Shown here one piece after another: positions 17,271-26,588 of a DNA stretch of 64,000 nt; the stretch's first letter is position 1, and each line of letters starts with the position of its first letter. Location of the stretch: NCBI RefSeq assembly GCF_002113025.1, contig NZ_NEJH01000013.1, forward strand, positions 1 through 64,000, in the 5' to 3' direction. A model generated the notes under the pieces. That model was given only the letters and a program-made list of their open reading frames with translations. It had not been told where the DNA came from and made no database searches. This stretch comes from Pseudomonas sp. B28(2017). GTDB lineage: Bacteria > Pseudomonadota > Gammaproteobacteria > Pseudomonadales > Pseudomonadaceae. Both the position numbers and the translations under genes were made by a program.

Positions 17271-18392
17271 ATGACCAGCATGCCCACCGTTGAACCCGAC
17301 CTGGCTGCCCCGGTGACTGCCGCCAAACCTCCCCTGTTCAAACGCCTGCTGTTGCCCACCATGGGAATCGCAGCGCTGGTGCTGGCTGGCGTGTATGGCG
17401 CGCATTGGTGGAGCGCCGGGCGTTTTATCGAAGAAACCGATGACGCCTATATTGGTGGCGACGTAACGGTGATTGGGCCGAAAGTGGCGGGTTATATCGA
17501 CGAAGTGCTGGTGACCGACAACCAGAAGGTCAAGGCGGGCGATGTGCTGATCCGCCTCGACTCGCGTGACTACCGTGCCAACCTGGCCAAGGCCGAAGGT
17601 GCAGTGGCCGCCCAGGAAGCCTTGCTGGCCAACCTTGACGCCACCGAACAACTGCAACAGGCCGTCATCGGCCAGGCCCGCGCTGGCATCGACGCCGCCG
17701 GTGCCGAAGCCGCCCGTTCGCGCGATGACGATGCCCGCTACAAAAAACTGGTGATCACCAACGCCGTCTCGGTGGAAAGCGCCCAGCGCGCCAACACCAC
17801 GTTCAAGACGGCCCAGGCCCAAAGCAACCGTGCCCAGGCTGAATTGCTGGCCGCGCAACGTCAGTTGAATGTGATCGACACCCAGAAACAACAGGCCCGG
17901 GCCGCCCTGATCCAGGCCAAGGCCGAGCGCGATCTGGCGCAATTGAATGTCGGCTACACCGAACTGAAGGCACCGGTTGACGGTGTGATCGGCAATCGTC
18001 GGGCCCGGGTCGGCGCCTATGCCCAGGCCGGCTCGCAATTGCTCTCGGTGGTGCCGACCAGCGGTCTGTGGGTCGATGCCAACTTCAAGGAAGACCAACT
18101 GGCGCGCATGGTGCCGGGGCAACGGGTGGTGATTCATGCCGACGTGCTTGCCGGGCAGGAATTTCATGGTCATCTGGACAGCCTCGCCCCCGCCAGCGGT
18201 TCGCAATTCAGCGTGTTGCCACCGGAAAACGCCACCGGCAATTTCACCAAGATCGTGCAGCGGGTGCCGGTGCGCATCCACCTCGATCCGGCGGACAGCA
18301 TGCTCGGCCACCTGCGTCCAGGCCTGTCCGTCACCGCCGAAGTCGACACGCGCAAGGAGCCTGAAGCGCCAGTCGTGGCCAGCGCGCCATGA
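17271..18392 (+). CDS. HlyD/EmrA-family efflux periplasmic adaptor
   Basis: A 373-residue membrane-fusion protein. One N-terminal membrane segment (about 26-46) is followed by the barrel-sandwich motif TDDAYIGGDVTVIGPKVAGY, a helical hairpin and the conserved ELKAPVDGVIGNR. It would link an inner-membrane DHA2 transporter to an outer-membrane channel. The downstream transporter overlaps it by four bases. A very AT-rich stretch lies just upstream (about 17205-17240), probably the promoter. No TolC-type gene is adjacent. The substrate is unknown; EmrA-type pumps usually handle hydrophobic toxins. Confidence 0.9.
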   Translation: MTSMPTVEPDLAAPVTAAKPPLFKRLLLPTMGIAALVLAGVYGAHWWSAGRFIEETDDAYIGGDVTVIGPKVAGYIDEVLVTDNQKVKAGDVLIRLDSRDYRANLAKAEGAVAAQEALLANLDATEQLQQAVIGQARAGIDAAGAEAARSRDDDARYKKLVITNAVSVESAQRANTTFKTAQAQSNRAQAELLAAQRQLNVIDTQKQQARAALIQAKAERDLAQLNVGYTELKAPVDGVIGNRRARVGAYAQAGSQLLSVVPTSGLWVDANFKEDQLARMVPGQRVVIHADVLAGQEFHGHLDSLAPASGSQFSVLPPENATGNFTKIVQRVPVRIHLDPADSMLGHLRPGLSVTAEVDTRKEPEAPVVASAP

Positions 18393-19981
18393 GCCGCGCC
18401 CTCGCCGCCCCGGCGCAACCGTTCAATGCCGCGAGCATGGCCACGGCGACCAAGGTCTTCGCCTTTGCCAGCATGTGCATCGGCATGTTCATTGCGCTAC
18501 TGGATATCCAGATTGTCTCGGCTTCGTTGCGTGACATCGGCGGCGGGCTCTCCGCCGGCACCGATGAAACCGCGTGGGTACAGACCAGTTACCTAATCGC
18601 CGAAATCATCGTGATCCCGCTGTCGGGCTGGCTCTCCCGGGTGTTTTCCACGCGCTGGCTGTTTTGTGCGTCGGCAGTGGGCTTTACCCTGACCAGCCTG
18701 TTGTGCGGCGTGGCCTGGAACATCCAGAGCATGATCGTTTTCCGCGCCCTGCAAGGCTTTCTGGGCGGTTCGATGATCCCGATGGTGTTCACCACGGCCT
18801 TCGTGTTCTTCAGCGGCAAACAACGGGTCATCGCCGCCGCGACCATCGGCGCGGTGGCGTCCCTGGCACCGACCCTGGGACCGGTGATCGGCGGCTGGAT
18901 CACCGACATCTCGTCCTGGCACTGGCTGTTCTACATCAACCTGGTCCCCGGCATCTTTGTCGCCGTGGCCGTGCCGATGCTGGTGAAAATCGACCAGCCG
19001 GAACTGTCGCTGCTCAAGGGCGCGGATTATCTGAGCATGGTGTTTCTGGCGCTGTTCCTCGGCTGCCTGGAATACACCCTCGAAGAAGGACCGCGCTGGA
19101 ACTGGTTCAGCGACCGCACGATCCTGACCACCGCATGGATCAGCGGCATCGCCGGGCTGGCGTTCATCGGCCGGACCTTGCATGTGGCCAATCCGATTGT
19201 CGATCTGCGCGCCTTGAAAGATCGCAACTTTGCCCTTGGCTGCTTCTTCTCGTTCGTCACCGGTATCGGCCTGTTCGCCACCATTTACCTGACGCCACTG
19301 TTTCTCGGCCGGGTGCGGGGCTACGGTGCGCTGGACATTGGTCTGGCGGTTTTCTCCACCGGGGTGTTCCAGATCATGGCGATTCCGCTGTATGCCTTTC
19401 TGGCCAACCGCATTGACCTGCGCTGGATCATGATGACCGGCCTTGGGCTGTTCGCCTTGTCGATGTGGGATTTCAGCCCGATCACCCATGACTGGGGGGC
19501 CAGGGAATTGATGCTGCCGCAAGCCTTGCGCGGGATTGCCCAGCAATTGGCGGTGCCGCCCACCGTGACGCTGACCCTTGGCGGCCTGGCGCCGGCAAGG
19601 CTCAAACATGCGTCGGGGTTGTTCAATCTGATGCGCAACCTGGGCGGGGCTATCGGCATCGCGGCGTGCGCGACCATTCTCAATGACCGCACCAACCTGC
19701 ATTTCACCCGGTTGGCGGAGAACCTCAACAGCACCAACGAGGCGCTCAACCAATGGCTGTCCCAGGTCGGCAACAACTTCGCCGCCCTCGGCCAGAGCGG
19801 TGACGCCGGGGCCACCGCCAGCCTGCATCAGCTATGGTTATTGACCTATCGCGAAGCCCAGACACAAACCTACGGCGACGCGTTTTTGATGATCATGGTC
19901 TGCTTCATCATCGCCACGGCGATGGTACCCTTGATGCGCAAGGTGCAACCACCGGCCGCGCCGAGTGCCGATGCGCATTGA
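18389..19981 (+). CDS. DHA2-family (EmrB-like) MFS drug transporter
   Basis: A 530-residue inner-membrane proton-driven exporter with about 14 hydrophobic segments. Motifs of the DHA2 group are visible: LDIQIVSASL in TM1, RALQGFLGGSMIPMVF and the antiporter motif around GAVASLAPTLGPVIGG. It overlaps the EmrA-like adaptor by ATGA, so both are made together. A possible weak terminator hairpin overlaps its stop (ATGCCT at 19981 with AGGCAT at 20003). The substrate cannot be inferred. Confidence 0.9.
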   Translation: MSRALAAPAQPFNAASMATATKVFAFASMCIGMFIALLDIQIVSASLRDIGGGLSAGTDETAWVQTSYLIAEIIVIPLSGWLSRVFSTRWLFCASAVGFTLTSLLCGVAWNIQSMIVFRALQGFLGGSMIPMVFTTAFVFFSGKQRVIAAATIGAVASLAPTLGPVIGGWITDISSWHWLFYINLVPGIFVAVAVPMLVKIDQPELSLLKGADYLSMVFLALFLGCLEYTLEEGPRWNWFSDRTILTTAWISGIAGLAFIGRTLHVANPIVDLRALKDRNFALGCFFSFVTGIGLFATIYLTPLFLGRVRGYGALDIGLAVFSTGVFQIMAIPLYAFLANRIDLRWIMMTGLGLFALSMWDFSPITHDWGARELMLPQALRGIAQQLAVPPTVTLTLGGLAPARLKHASGLFNLMRNLGGAIGIAACATILNDRTNLHFTRLAENLNSTNEALNQWLSQVGNNFAALGQSGDAGATASLHQLWLLTYREAQTQTYGDAFLMIMVCFIIATAMVPLMRKVQPPAAPSADAH

Positions 19982-19993
19982 TGCCTGTGCGGG

Positions 19994-20434
19994 TCAGGCC
20001 TGAGGCATTTTGCGAAAGCCGATAGCCAGGCGATTCCAGGCATTGATGGTGGTGATGGCGACGGTCAGGTCGACCAATTCCCTGGCATCGAACTGAGCGC
20101 TGGCCAGCTCATAGTCCTCGTCCGGGGCATGGGTCTGGCTGATCAGGGTCAGGGATTCGGTCCAGGCCAGGGCGGCGCGTTCACGTTCGGTGAAGAACGG
20201 CGTTTCGCGCCAGGCCGACAGTGTGGCCAGACGACGCTCGGACTCACCGCCCTTGCGTGCATCGGCGCTGTGCATGTCCAGACAGAAGGCGCAGCCGTTG
20301 ATTTGCGAGGCACGCAGCTTGACCAGTTCGATCAGGTTTTTTTCCAGCGGCAGTTTCGATACCGCTGTTTCCAACGCGATCATCGCTTTGAGGGCGTCAG
20401 GCGAAGCGGTGTAGAAATCGATACGGGTTTTCAT
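19994..20434 (-). CDS. Carboxymuconolactone decarboxylase/AhpD-like protein
   Basis: A 146-residue all-helical protein with the AhpD-type CxxC-x3-H motif in NGCAFCLDMHSADARKGG, the likely redox or proton-relay site. Such proteins act as alkylhydroperoxidase-like reductases or remain uncharacterised. The ATG has a GGAG nine bases upstream. It is convergent with the efflux transporter, 12 bases apart, so the two are not co-transcribed. True gamma-carboxymuconolactone decarboxylase activity is unlikely given the CxxC. Confidence 0.87.
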   Translation of the reverse strand: MKTRIDFYTASPDALKAMIALETAVSKLPLEKNLIELVKLRASQINGCAFCLDMHSADARKGGESERRLATLSAWRETPFFTERERAALAWTESLTLISQTHAPDEDYELASAQFDARELVDLTVAITTINAWNRLAIGFRKMPQA

Positions 20435-20588
20435 GGCGTGCTCCAGGGCAAGTGAGTGTGTGACTACGTTAGTCCCGAGGCTGGTTTACACAAATAGCCA
20501 ATATTTCAGAAGTCGAGGAGGCCACTGGCGGTGCCTCCTTGAAAGAAAGGGCTATCCGAGAACTGCTCGCGATCCGCGCAGCGGCCAT

Positions 20589-22031
20589 TCACACCCGATT
20601 GCGCAACCATCGCAGGAAGCCCTTTTTCTCCACCACCACCGGCAGGTCCTGAGTCAGGGTTTTCGCTTTTTGCAGGCGGTAATCGAGCAAGGCTTTCATT
20701 GAATCGTTGATGTCGTGACGGGCATCCAGGCACGGCTTGAGGTATGACTTTTCGATGCGGTAGAGGCCACAGAAAGTCTTGGCGGTAAACTGCGCAGGCA
20801 GCGCACTGTCGGTGAGAATACCCGCCTCGCCGAACACCTCCCCCGGCCCCATGCGTCCGGATTCATATGGCGCTCCGTGACGCATCAAGGTCACCGAGAT
20901 CACGCCGGATTCGATAATGAACAAGTGATCGCTGACCTCCCCCGCCTCCAGGATCACCTCCCCGGCGCGAAAGGTTTGCAAGGTCATGTTCTGGCTGAAC
21001 GTGTCTTTCTCTTCCTGGCGCAGGGTGGAGAAAATCGGCGAGCTATCCAGCAACGCCCGTTTGCGTGTCGAGTTGATCGGCGGGCTGGGCTCCACGCTCG
21101 ACAACAAATTGACCCCGGATGCCTGCAAGTGCCGATAGGCCAGGTCGTACAGCTGGTTGCGCACTGAACGTTTCTCGTCCATCGACGCGACAAAGCCGCT
21201 GATTTCGTAGACCGCCCCGGTGTTGCTGGTGGTTTTCAGGCCGACACTTGGCGACGGTGTATCGAGCAACGCACGACAACCTTGAATGGCCCGCTCCAAA
21301 GCATCGATCACCGTGTTCGGCCTCGCGTGGGGACTCACTTCCAGCGAGACGGAAATGCCGAACATATCGCTCGGCCTGCTGAAATTGATGATCTTGGCCT
21401 TGGCCGCCAACGAGTTGGGAATCACTGCCATGCAGCCCTGGGAGGTTTGCAGGCGTGTGGCGCGCCAGTCGATGTCGGTTACCTTGCCCTCCATGCCGTC
21501 GATGGAGATGTAGTCATCCAGTTGGTAGGGTTTGGTGGTGTTCAGGACGATCCCGGAAAACACGTCACTGAGGGTACTTTGCAACGCCAGACCGACAATG
21601 ATCGCCAACGCACCGGATGTCGCCAGTACGCCCTTGACCGGCAGATCGAGTACATAGGCCAGGGCGGCAATGACCGCGATCAGGAAAATCACCGCGCCGA
21701 GCAAATCCTGGAGCAATCGCCCCGTATGCCCGACCCGTTGCATCATCACCGCGCCGATCAGCACGGTCAGGGTCCGCGCGCCGAACAGCCACCAGCCGAT
21801 CTGCAAACCGGTGGCCGCCAGGTGCAAGGGTACGTTGTCGGCCCAGGGCGGCGGCTCCATCGGGTTCAGGCCTTCGTTGAACAGCAGGAGGCTGAACAAC
21901 GAAAAAATCACCACCCGCACCAACAGTCTCCAGGCACTGCCCAGTGCACTGAGCAGGTACCACAACCCAAGATCGATCAGGATCAGCGCCATTGCGCAGA
22001 TCAGTGGATGTTCAGTAAGCAATGACAGCAT
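20589..22031 (-). CDS. MscS-family channel with C-terminal cyclic-nucleotide-binding domain
   Basis: A 480-residue membrane protein. The N-terminal half has several hydrophobic helices; the MscS pore and beta domain follow (SGALAIIVGLALQSTLSDVF and DDYISIDGMEGKVTDIDWR). The C-terminal third is a cNMP-binding fold with GEVILEAGEVSDHLFII and GPGEVFGEAGILTD. Such channels may couple membrane tension to a bound nucleotide. The start at 22031 (MLSLLTEHPL) has GGAG about eight bases upstream; an ATG at 22082 in the same frame is possible. It stands alone. Confidence 0.87.
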   Translation of the reverse strand: MLSLLTEHPLICAMALILIDLGLWYLLSALGSAWRLLVRVVIFSLFSLLLFNEGLNPMEPPPWADNVPLHLAATGLQIGWWLFGARTLTVLIGAVMMQRVGHTGRLLQDLLGAVIFLIAVIAALAYVLDLPVKGVLATSGALAIIVGLALQSTLSDVFSGIVLNTTKPYQLDDYISIDGMEGKVTDIDWRATRLQTSQGCMAVIPNSLAAKAKIINFSRPSDMFGISVSLEVSPHARPNTVIDALERAIQGCRALLDTPSPSVGLKTTSNTGAVYEISGFVASMDEKRSVRNQLYDLAYRHLQASGVNLLSSVEPSPPINSTRKRALLDSSPIFSTLRQEEKDTFSQNMTLQTFRAGEVILEAGEVSDHLFIIESGVISVTLMRHGAPYESGRMGPGEVFGEAGILTDSALPAQFTAKTFCGLYRIEKSYLKPCLDARHDINDSMKALLDYRLQKAKTLTQDLPVVVEKKGFLRWLRNRV

Positions 22032-22142
22032 CAAGCAACTCCAGCCAGGGCCAATAACGCGAAGATCGCATGGATTGGCCATAGTGTAGGAGCAATTGAT
22101 TTCGCTGGACGAGCGCGTCTGGCTGGACACCCCAAAAAACCC

Positions 22143-22230
22143 GTGGGAGCGAGCTTGCTCGCGATGGCGATACAACAGGCACTGATGTAGTGGCTGTCAG
22201 TCCGTCATCGCGAGCAAGCTCGCTCCCGCA
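22143..22230. repeat. REP pair upstream of the MscS-like gene
   Basis: GTGGGAGCGAGCTTGCTCGC (22143 on) faces its reverse complement (22207-22230, with CCCGCA in place of CCCACA). Confidence 0.8.
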
Positions 22231-22251
22231 GGGGAAAGCATGTTGGCTGGA

Positions 22252-22878
22252 TTACTTGCTGTTGGTCAGCGTGCTGTAGCTGGTCATCAGGTTTCGGTAA
22301 TCCGGAATATGGTTGGAGAACAGTGTGCCCAATCCTTCGATATCGTTGCGCCAGTCGCGGTGCAGTTCACAGGCCAGGCCGAACCAGGTCATCAATTGCG
22401 CGCCCTGAGCGGTCATACGGCTCCACGCCGATTCACGGGTCAGTTCGTTGAAAGTCCCGGATGCATCGGTGACCACGAACACGTCAAAGCCTTCAGCCAA
22501 CGCCGAGAGGGCCGGGAACGCCACGCACACCTCGGTCACCACACCGGCGATGATCAACTGCTTCTTGCCGGTGGCCTTGATCGCCTTGACGAAATCTTCG
22601 TTGTCCCAGGCATTGATCTGGCCAGGACGGGCGATGTACGGCGCGTTCGGGAACTGGGCCTTGAGCTCGGGCACCAGCGGACCGTTGGGACCGGTCTCGA
22701 AACTGGTGGTGAGGATGGTTGGCAGCTTGAAGTATTTGGCCAGGTCGGCCAGGGCCAGCACGTTGTTCTTGAAACGATCCGGATCGATGTCGCGTACCAA
22801 TGACAGCAGGCCGGTCTGATGATCCACCAGCAGCACGGCGGCGTTGTCTTTGTCGAGACGCTTGTAGGAAGTGGTCAT
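22252..22878 (-). CDS. Isochorismatase-family (YcaC-like) cysteine hydrolase
   Basis: A 208-residue hydrolase of the isochorismatase superfamily. The catalytic Asp is in LLVDHQTGL (about residue 19) and the nucleophilic Cys in GVVTEVCVAFPAL (about 118), with a Lys in the TGKKQLIIAG region. YcaC-type members have no settled physiological substrate. GAGGA precedes the ATG. A paralogue lies immediately upstream on the same strand, and a pirin gene beyond that, so the three probably form one transcription unit. Confidence 0.88.
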   Translation of the reverse strand: MTTSYKRLDKDNAAVLLVDHQTGLLSLVRDIDPDRFKNNVLALADLAKYFKLPTILTTSFETGPNGPLVPELKAQFPNAPYIARPGQINAWDNEDFVKAIKATGKKQLIIAGVVTEVCVAFPALSALAEGFDVFVVTDASGTFNELTRESAWSRMTAQGAQLMTWFGLACELHRDWRNDIEGLGTLFSNHIPDYRNLMTSYSTLTNSK

Positions 22879-22935
22879 TGCAGTAGTCCTCGCGTGTTAT
22901 CGATGCCGAGTGAAAATCGGCGTGGGGGTAACCGG

Positions 22936-23619
22936 TCAGCGCCGGGAGTCCAGCACTTCGTGTTCGTTCGCCACTTGCTGGGCCTTGAGGTAACTCTCGA
23001 TCAGCAATTGATAATGCGGCATGGCCTGGGCGTAGACAGCGGCCCACTGCTCGGCATCCGGGCGGTTCCACGAGCCTTGCAGCTCAGAGAGCGTAGCCAT
23101 GATGTCGATCGGTACCACCCCGGCCTGGGCCAAACGGGCAACGGTCAGATCAGTGGCCAGTTTCGAGTGATTGCCGGAGGCGTCGACTACTGCGAACACC
23201 TTGTAGCCTTCATGCACGGCGGCGATGGACGGGAACGCCAGGCACACGCTGGTCAAGGTGCCGGCGATCACCAGGGTTTTCTTGCCGGTGGCCTCGACCG
23301 CCGCGTGAAACTCCGGGTTGTCCCAGGCGTTGATTTCACCTTTGCGTGCCACGTATTGCGCATGAGGCGCGGCCTGGTGGATTTCCGGAATCAGCGGCCC
23401 GTTCGGCCCTTGCGGAACCGAGGCAGTGGTGATCACCGGCATTTTCAGCAACGTTGCAGCCTTGGCCAGGGCGATGGCGTTGGCGCGCAGTTGTGGCACG
23501 TCCATGTCCTTGACGATCTGGAACAGTCCGCTCTGGTGGTCGATCAACAACATCGCGGCGTCGTTGGGGTCAATGGTGGGTTTCTTGCCATCGAAGTTGG
23601 CAGCATTGACTGTATTCAT
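22936..23619 (-). CDS. Isochorismatase-family (YcaC-like) cysteine hydrolase, second copy
   Basis: A 227-residue paralogue of the downstream hydrolase. It has LLIDHQSGLFQIVKD with the catalytic Asp, TGKKTLVIAG and a Cys in GTLTSVCLAFPSIAA. Its C-terminal tail is about 15 residues longer than that of its neighbour (ending ANEHEVLDSRR). I prefer ATG 23619 (MNTVNAANF) to a TTG six bases upstream. The tandem arrangement suggests duplication followed by divergence; a shared substrate is not known. Confidence 0.86.
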   Translation of the reverse strand: MNTVNAANFDGKKPTIDPNDAAMLLIDHQSGLFQIVKDMDVPQLRANAIALAKAATLLKMPVITTASVPQGPNGPLIPEIHQAAPHAQYVARKGEINAWDNPEFHAAVEATGKKTLVIAGTLTSVCLAFPSIAAVHEGYKVFAVVDASGNHSKLATDLTVARLAQAGVVPIDIMATLSELQGSWNRPDAEQWAAVYAQAMPHYQLLIESYLKAQQVANEHEVLDSRR

Positions 23620-23711
23620 AGGCAATTCCTCTTTCTTTCAGGCAACAGCCATCCCTGGCCTCGGACCGACCTACGCATCCTGTGTAGAGCGGGTTGTTGA
23701 AACGGAACGGG

Positions 23712-24578
23712 TTAAGCGTGCATCCGGCCGAAGCGACCGGACTGGAAGTCGGCGAAGGCCTGGTGGATTTCCTGCTCGGTGTTCATCACGAACGGCCCGT
23801 GACCGACGATCGGTTCATCGATCGGCTCGCCGCTGAGCAACAGCACCACCGCGTCTTCGCTAGCCTCAAGGGTCAGTTGATCGCCCTTGCGATCGAACAG
23901 GGCCAACTGCCCCTGGCGCACCGACTCCAGGCCATTGACCTGAACCGTGCCACGCAAAACCACCAGTGCGGTGTTGCGCCCTTCATGCAGATCCAGGGTG
24001 AGCAACTTGCCAGCATTCAAACGAATGTCCCACACGTCGACCGGGGTGAAGGTGCGCGCCGGGCCCTGGCGGCCGGCGAACTCACCGGCGATCAGGCGCA
24101 GGCTGCCGGCGTTGCCCTGCAAGGCGATGCTCGGGATGTCGCGGTCGAGGATCGTCTGGTAGCCGGGGTCGGCCATCTTGTCCCTGGCCGGCAGGTTCAC
24201 CCACAGTTGCACCATCTCCAGGGTGCCACCGCTCCTGGCGAATCCTTCGGAGTGGAACTCTTCATGCAGGATGCCCGAGGCAGCGGTCATCCATTGCACG
24301 TCACCGGGGCCGATCTTGCCGCCACTACCGGTGGAGTCCCGATGCTCCAGTTCGCCTTTGTAAACGATAGTCACGGTTTCGAAACCACGATGAGGATGCT
24401 GACCAACGCCACGCCGTTCGGTGGTCGGGGTGAATTCAGCGGGGCCAGCGTGATCCAGCAACAGGAACGGGCTGATGTGTTTGCCCAGGTTGTCGTAGGA
24501 AAACAGCGTGCGAACCGGAAAACCGTCGCCAACCCAATGGGTCCGTGGACTGGTGTAGATACCGATGATGTTTTTCAT
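23712..24578 (-). CDS. Pirin family protein
   Basis: A 288-residue bicupin. Metal ligands of the pirin N-terminal cupin are visible in HPHRGFETVTIVYKGELEHRD (His residues about 56, 58 and 77) and the later acidic ligand in LHEEFHSEG. Bacterial pirins include quercetin-dioxygenase-like enzymes and regulators of metabolism. The start at 24578 (MKNIIGIYTSPR) has GGAGA upstream. It is divergent from a LysR regulator, which probably controls it together with the YcaC-like genes. Confidence 0.9.
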   Translation of the reverse strand: MKNIIGIYTSPRTHWVGDGFPVRTLFSYDNLGKHISPFLLLDHAGPAEFTPTTERRGVGQHPHRGFETVTIVYKGELEHRDSTGSGGKIGPGDVQWMTAASGILHEEFHSEGFARSGGTLEMVQLWVNLPARDKMADPGYQTILDRDIPSIALQGNAGSLRLIAGEFAGRQGPARTFTPVDVWDIRLNAGKLLTLDLHEGRNTALVVLRGTVQVNGLESVRQGQLALFDRKGDQLTLEASEDAVVLLLSGEPIDEPIVGHGPFVMNTEQEIHQAFADFQSGRFGRMHA

Positions 24579-24664
24579 GGTGTCTCCTGGTGAGGTGAGT
24601 GAAGCCATGGAGAAAGCTTAAAAGCGTGACCTTTGCTGCGCTAGACTGCAAAAATCAGCCTTAG

Positions 24665-24682
24665 CGTTCTATTTGGAGAACG
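24665..24682. promoter_or_regulatory. Inverted repeat abutting the lysR start codon
   Basis: CGTTCT (24665-24670) and AGAACG (24677-24682) form a perfect short inverted repeat ending at the base before the LysR ATG. It overlaps the GGAGA ribosome site. Its place between the divergent pirin and LysR genes fits an autoregulatory site, but it is short. Confidence 0.3.
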
Positions 24683-25591
24683 ATGGTGGAAGACCTCAAC
24701 ACCCTCTACTACTTCACCCAGGTGGTGGAACATCACGGTTTCGCGGCGGCGGGCCGGGCACTGGACATGCCCAAGTCCAAGCTCAGCCGACGCATTGCCG
24801 AACTCGAAGACCGACTGGGTGTGCGCCTGCTGCACCGCACCAGCCGGCATTGCTCTTTGACGGAAATCGGCCAGGCCTACTACCAGCGTTGTCTGGCCAT
24901 GCGGGTGGAGGCGGAAAGCGCCGCCGAACTGATCGAGCGCAATCGCTCCGAGCCTCAGGGCCTGGTGCGTGTCAGTTGCCCGACGGCGTTGCTCAACTCC
25001 TGGGTCGGGCCGATGCTGACTCGCTATATGCTCAAGTATCCATTGGTGGAATTGTTCATCGAGAGCACCAATCGCCGGGTCGACCTGATTCACGAAGGCT
25101 TCGACATTGCGTTGCGGGTACGCTTTCCGCCGCTGGAAAACACCGACATGGTGATGAAGGTACTGGGCAACAGCACCCAGAGCGTGGTCGGCAGTCCGGC
25201 CTTTTTATCGCGTCTGTCGACACCGGCCTCCCCGGCCGACCTCAGTGGCTTGCCGAGCCTGCACTGGGGCGCGGCGCAGCGCGAATATCAGTGGGAACTG
25301 TTCGCCGCCGACGGCAGCACGGCGATGATTCGTCATGCACCGAGAATGGTCACCGACGATCTGTTGGCCTTGCGCCATGCGGCGCTCGCCGGGATCGGCA
25401 TCGTGCACCTGCCCAGCGTGGTAGTGCGTGACGAAATTGCCGCCGGTCAACTGGTGGAGCTGGTACCGGGCTGGGCACCGAAAAGCGGTGTCATCCATGC
25501 GATCTTCCCCTCACGTCGGGGGTTGCTGCCATCGGTGCGCACGTTGATCGACTTCCTCGGGGAAGAATTCAGCCGCAGTGATATTGCTTAG
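24683..25591 (+). CDS. LysR-family transcriptional regulator
   Basis: A 302-residue LTTR. The N-terminal winged helix-turn-helix (about 1-62) has LYYFTQVVEHHGFAAAGRAL and SKLSRRIAELEDRLGVRLLH; the rest is the substrate-binding co-inducer domain. It is most like the group that controls quinone- or redox-responsive genes such as pirins, a known association in Pseudomonas and other proteobacteria. It is divergent from the pirin/YcaC-like operon across 104 bases, the classical LTTR layout, so that operon is its likely target. The inducer is unknown. Confidence 0.9.
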   Translation: MVEDLNTLYYFTQVVEHHGFAAAGRALDMPKSKLSRRIAELEDRLGVRLLHRTSRHCSLTEIGQAYYQRCLAMRVEAESAAELIERNRSEPQGLVRVSCPTALLNSWVGPMLTRYMLKYPLVELFIESTNRRVDLIHEGFDIALRVRFPPLENTDMVMKVLGNSTQSVVGSPAFLSRLSTPASPADLSGLPSLHWGAAQREYQWELFAADGSTAMIRHAPRMVTDDLLALRHAALAGIGIVHLPSVVVRDEIAAGQLVELVPGWAPKSGVIHAIFPSRRGLLPSVRTLIDFLGEEFSRSDIA

Positions 25592-25781
25592 GGGCCGGGG
25601 CAAGGCTTTAGACCGAGTCACTGCCTGCTCGCGAAGGCGGTGGATCAGACACCATCACCAAACCAGACTGCCGGTGATTCATGATTTCCGGTAAACATTG
25701 CTTTGCCGTTCCAGCGGTTTTTCTCACGGATGCAGGCGCGGATACTGCCGCCCATTCCCACTGCAACCTCTGGAGTCATCA

Positions 25782-26585
25782 ATGTCCATTCCCGCCTTCG
25801 GCCTGGGTACGTTTCGCTTGCAAGGCCAGGTGGTCATCGATTCGGTGAGCACCGGCCTGGCGCTCGGCTACCGGGTGATCGATACCGCACAAATCTACGA
25901 GAACGAAGCCGATGTCGGCGAAGCTATCGCTGCCAGCGGCATTGCCCGTGAAGAACTGTTCATCACCAGCAAGATCTGGGTCGCCAACCTGGCGGGTGAT
26001 CGCCTGATCGAAAGCCTGAAGGAAAGCCTGCGTAAACTGCAGACCGATTACCTGGACCTGACCCTGATCCACTGGCCGTCGCCGGAAGATCAGGTGCCGG
26101 TCGAGGCGTTCATGGGCGCCCTGCTCGAAGCCAAGCGCCTGGGCCTGACCCGACAGATCGGCGTGTCCAACTTCACCATCGACCTGATGCAGCAAGCGAT
26201 AGCGGCCATCGGTGCCGAGCACATCGCTACCAATCAGATCGAACTGCACCCGTACCTGCAAAACCGCAATGTCGTCGCGTTCGCCCAGAGCCAGGGGATC
26301 GGCATCACGTCATACATGACCCTGGCTTACGGTGAAGCCCTCAACGACCCGCTCATCCAGCAGATCGCCGAACGCCTGCAAGCGACGCCGGCTCAGGTCA
26401 CCCTGGCCTGGGCCATGCAATCGGGTTACGCAGTGATCCCGTCTTCCACTCGTCGGGCCAACCTCGAAAGCAACTTGAAGGCGCGCGAGCTGACCTTGAG
26501 CGAGGCCGACATGGCGTTGATCGCAACACTGGATCGCGGCCACCGGTTGACCAGCCCCAAAGGCATCGCTCCGAGCTGGGATTGA
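25782..26585 (+). CDS. Aldo/keto reductase (2,5-diketo-gluconate reductase/DkgB-like)
   Basis: A 267-residue NADPH-dependent reductase. The AKR tetrad is visible: Asp and Tyr in DTAQIYENE, Lys in ITSKIW and His in LTLIHWPSP. The C-terminal cofactor motif is IPSSTRRANLESNLKA. The start at 25782 (MSIPAFGLGTF) is preceded by TGGAG; the longer frame from 25698 has no ribosome site. It would reduce small aldehydes or ketones such as methylglyoxal or diketogluconate. It stands alone, convergent with the sensor kinase gene. Confidence 0.9.
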   Translation: MSIPAFGLGTFRLQGQVVIDSVSTGLALGYRVIDTAQIYENEADVGEAIAASGIAREELFITSKIWVANLAGDRLIESLKESLRKLQTDYLDLTLIHWPSPEDQVPVEAFMGALLEAKRLGLTRQIGVSNFTIDLMQQAIAAIGAEHIATNQIELHPYLQNRNVVAFAQSQGIGITSYMTLAYGEALNDPLIQQIAERLQATPAQVTLAWAMQSGYAVIPSSTRRANLESNLKARELTLSEADMALIATLDRGHRLTSPKGIAPSWD

Positions 26586-26588
26586 ACC

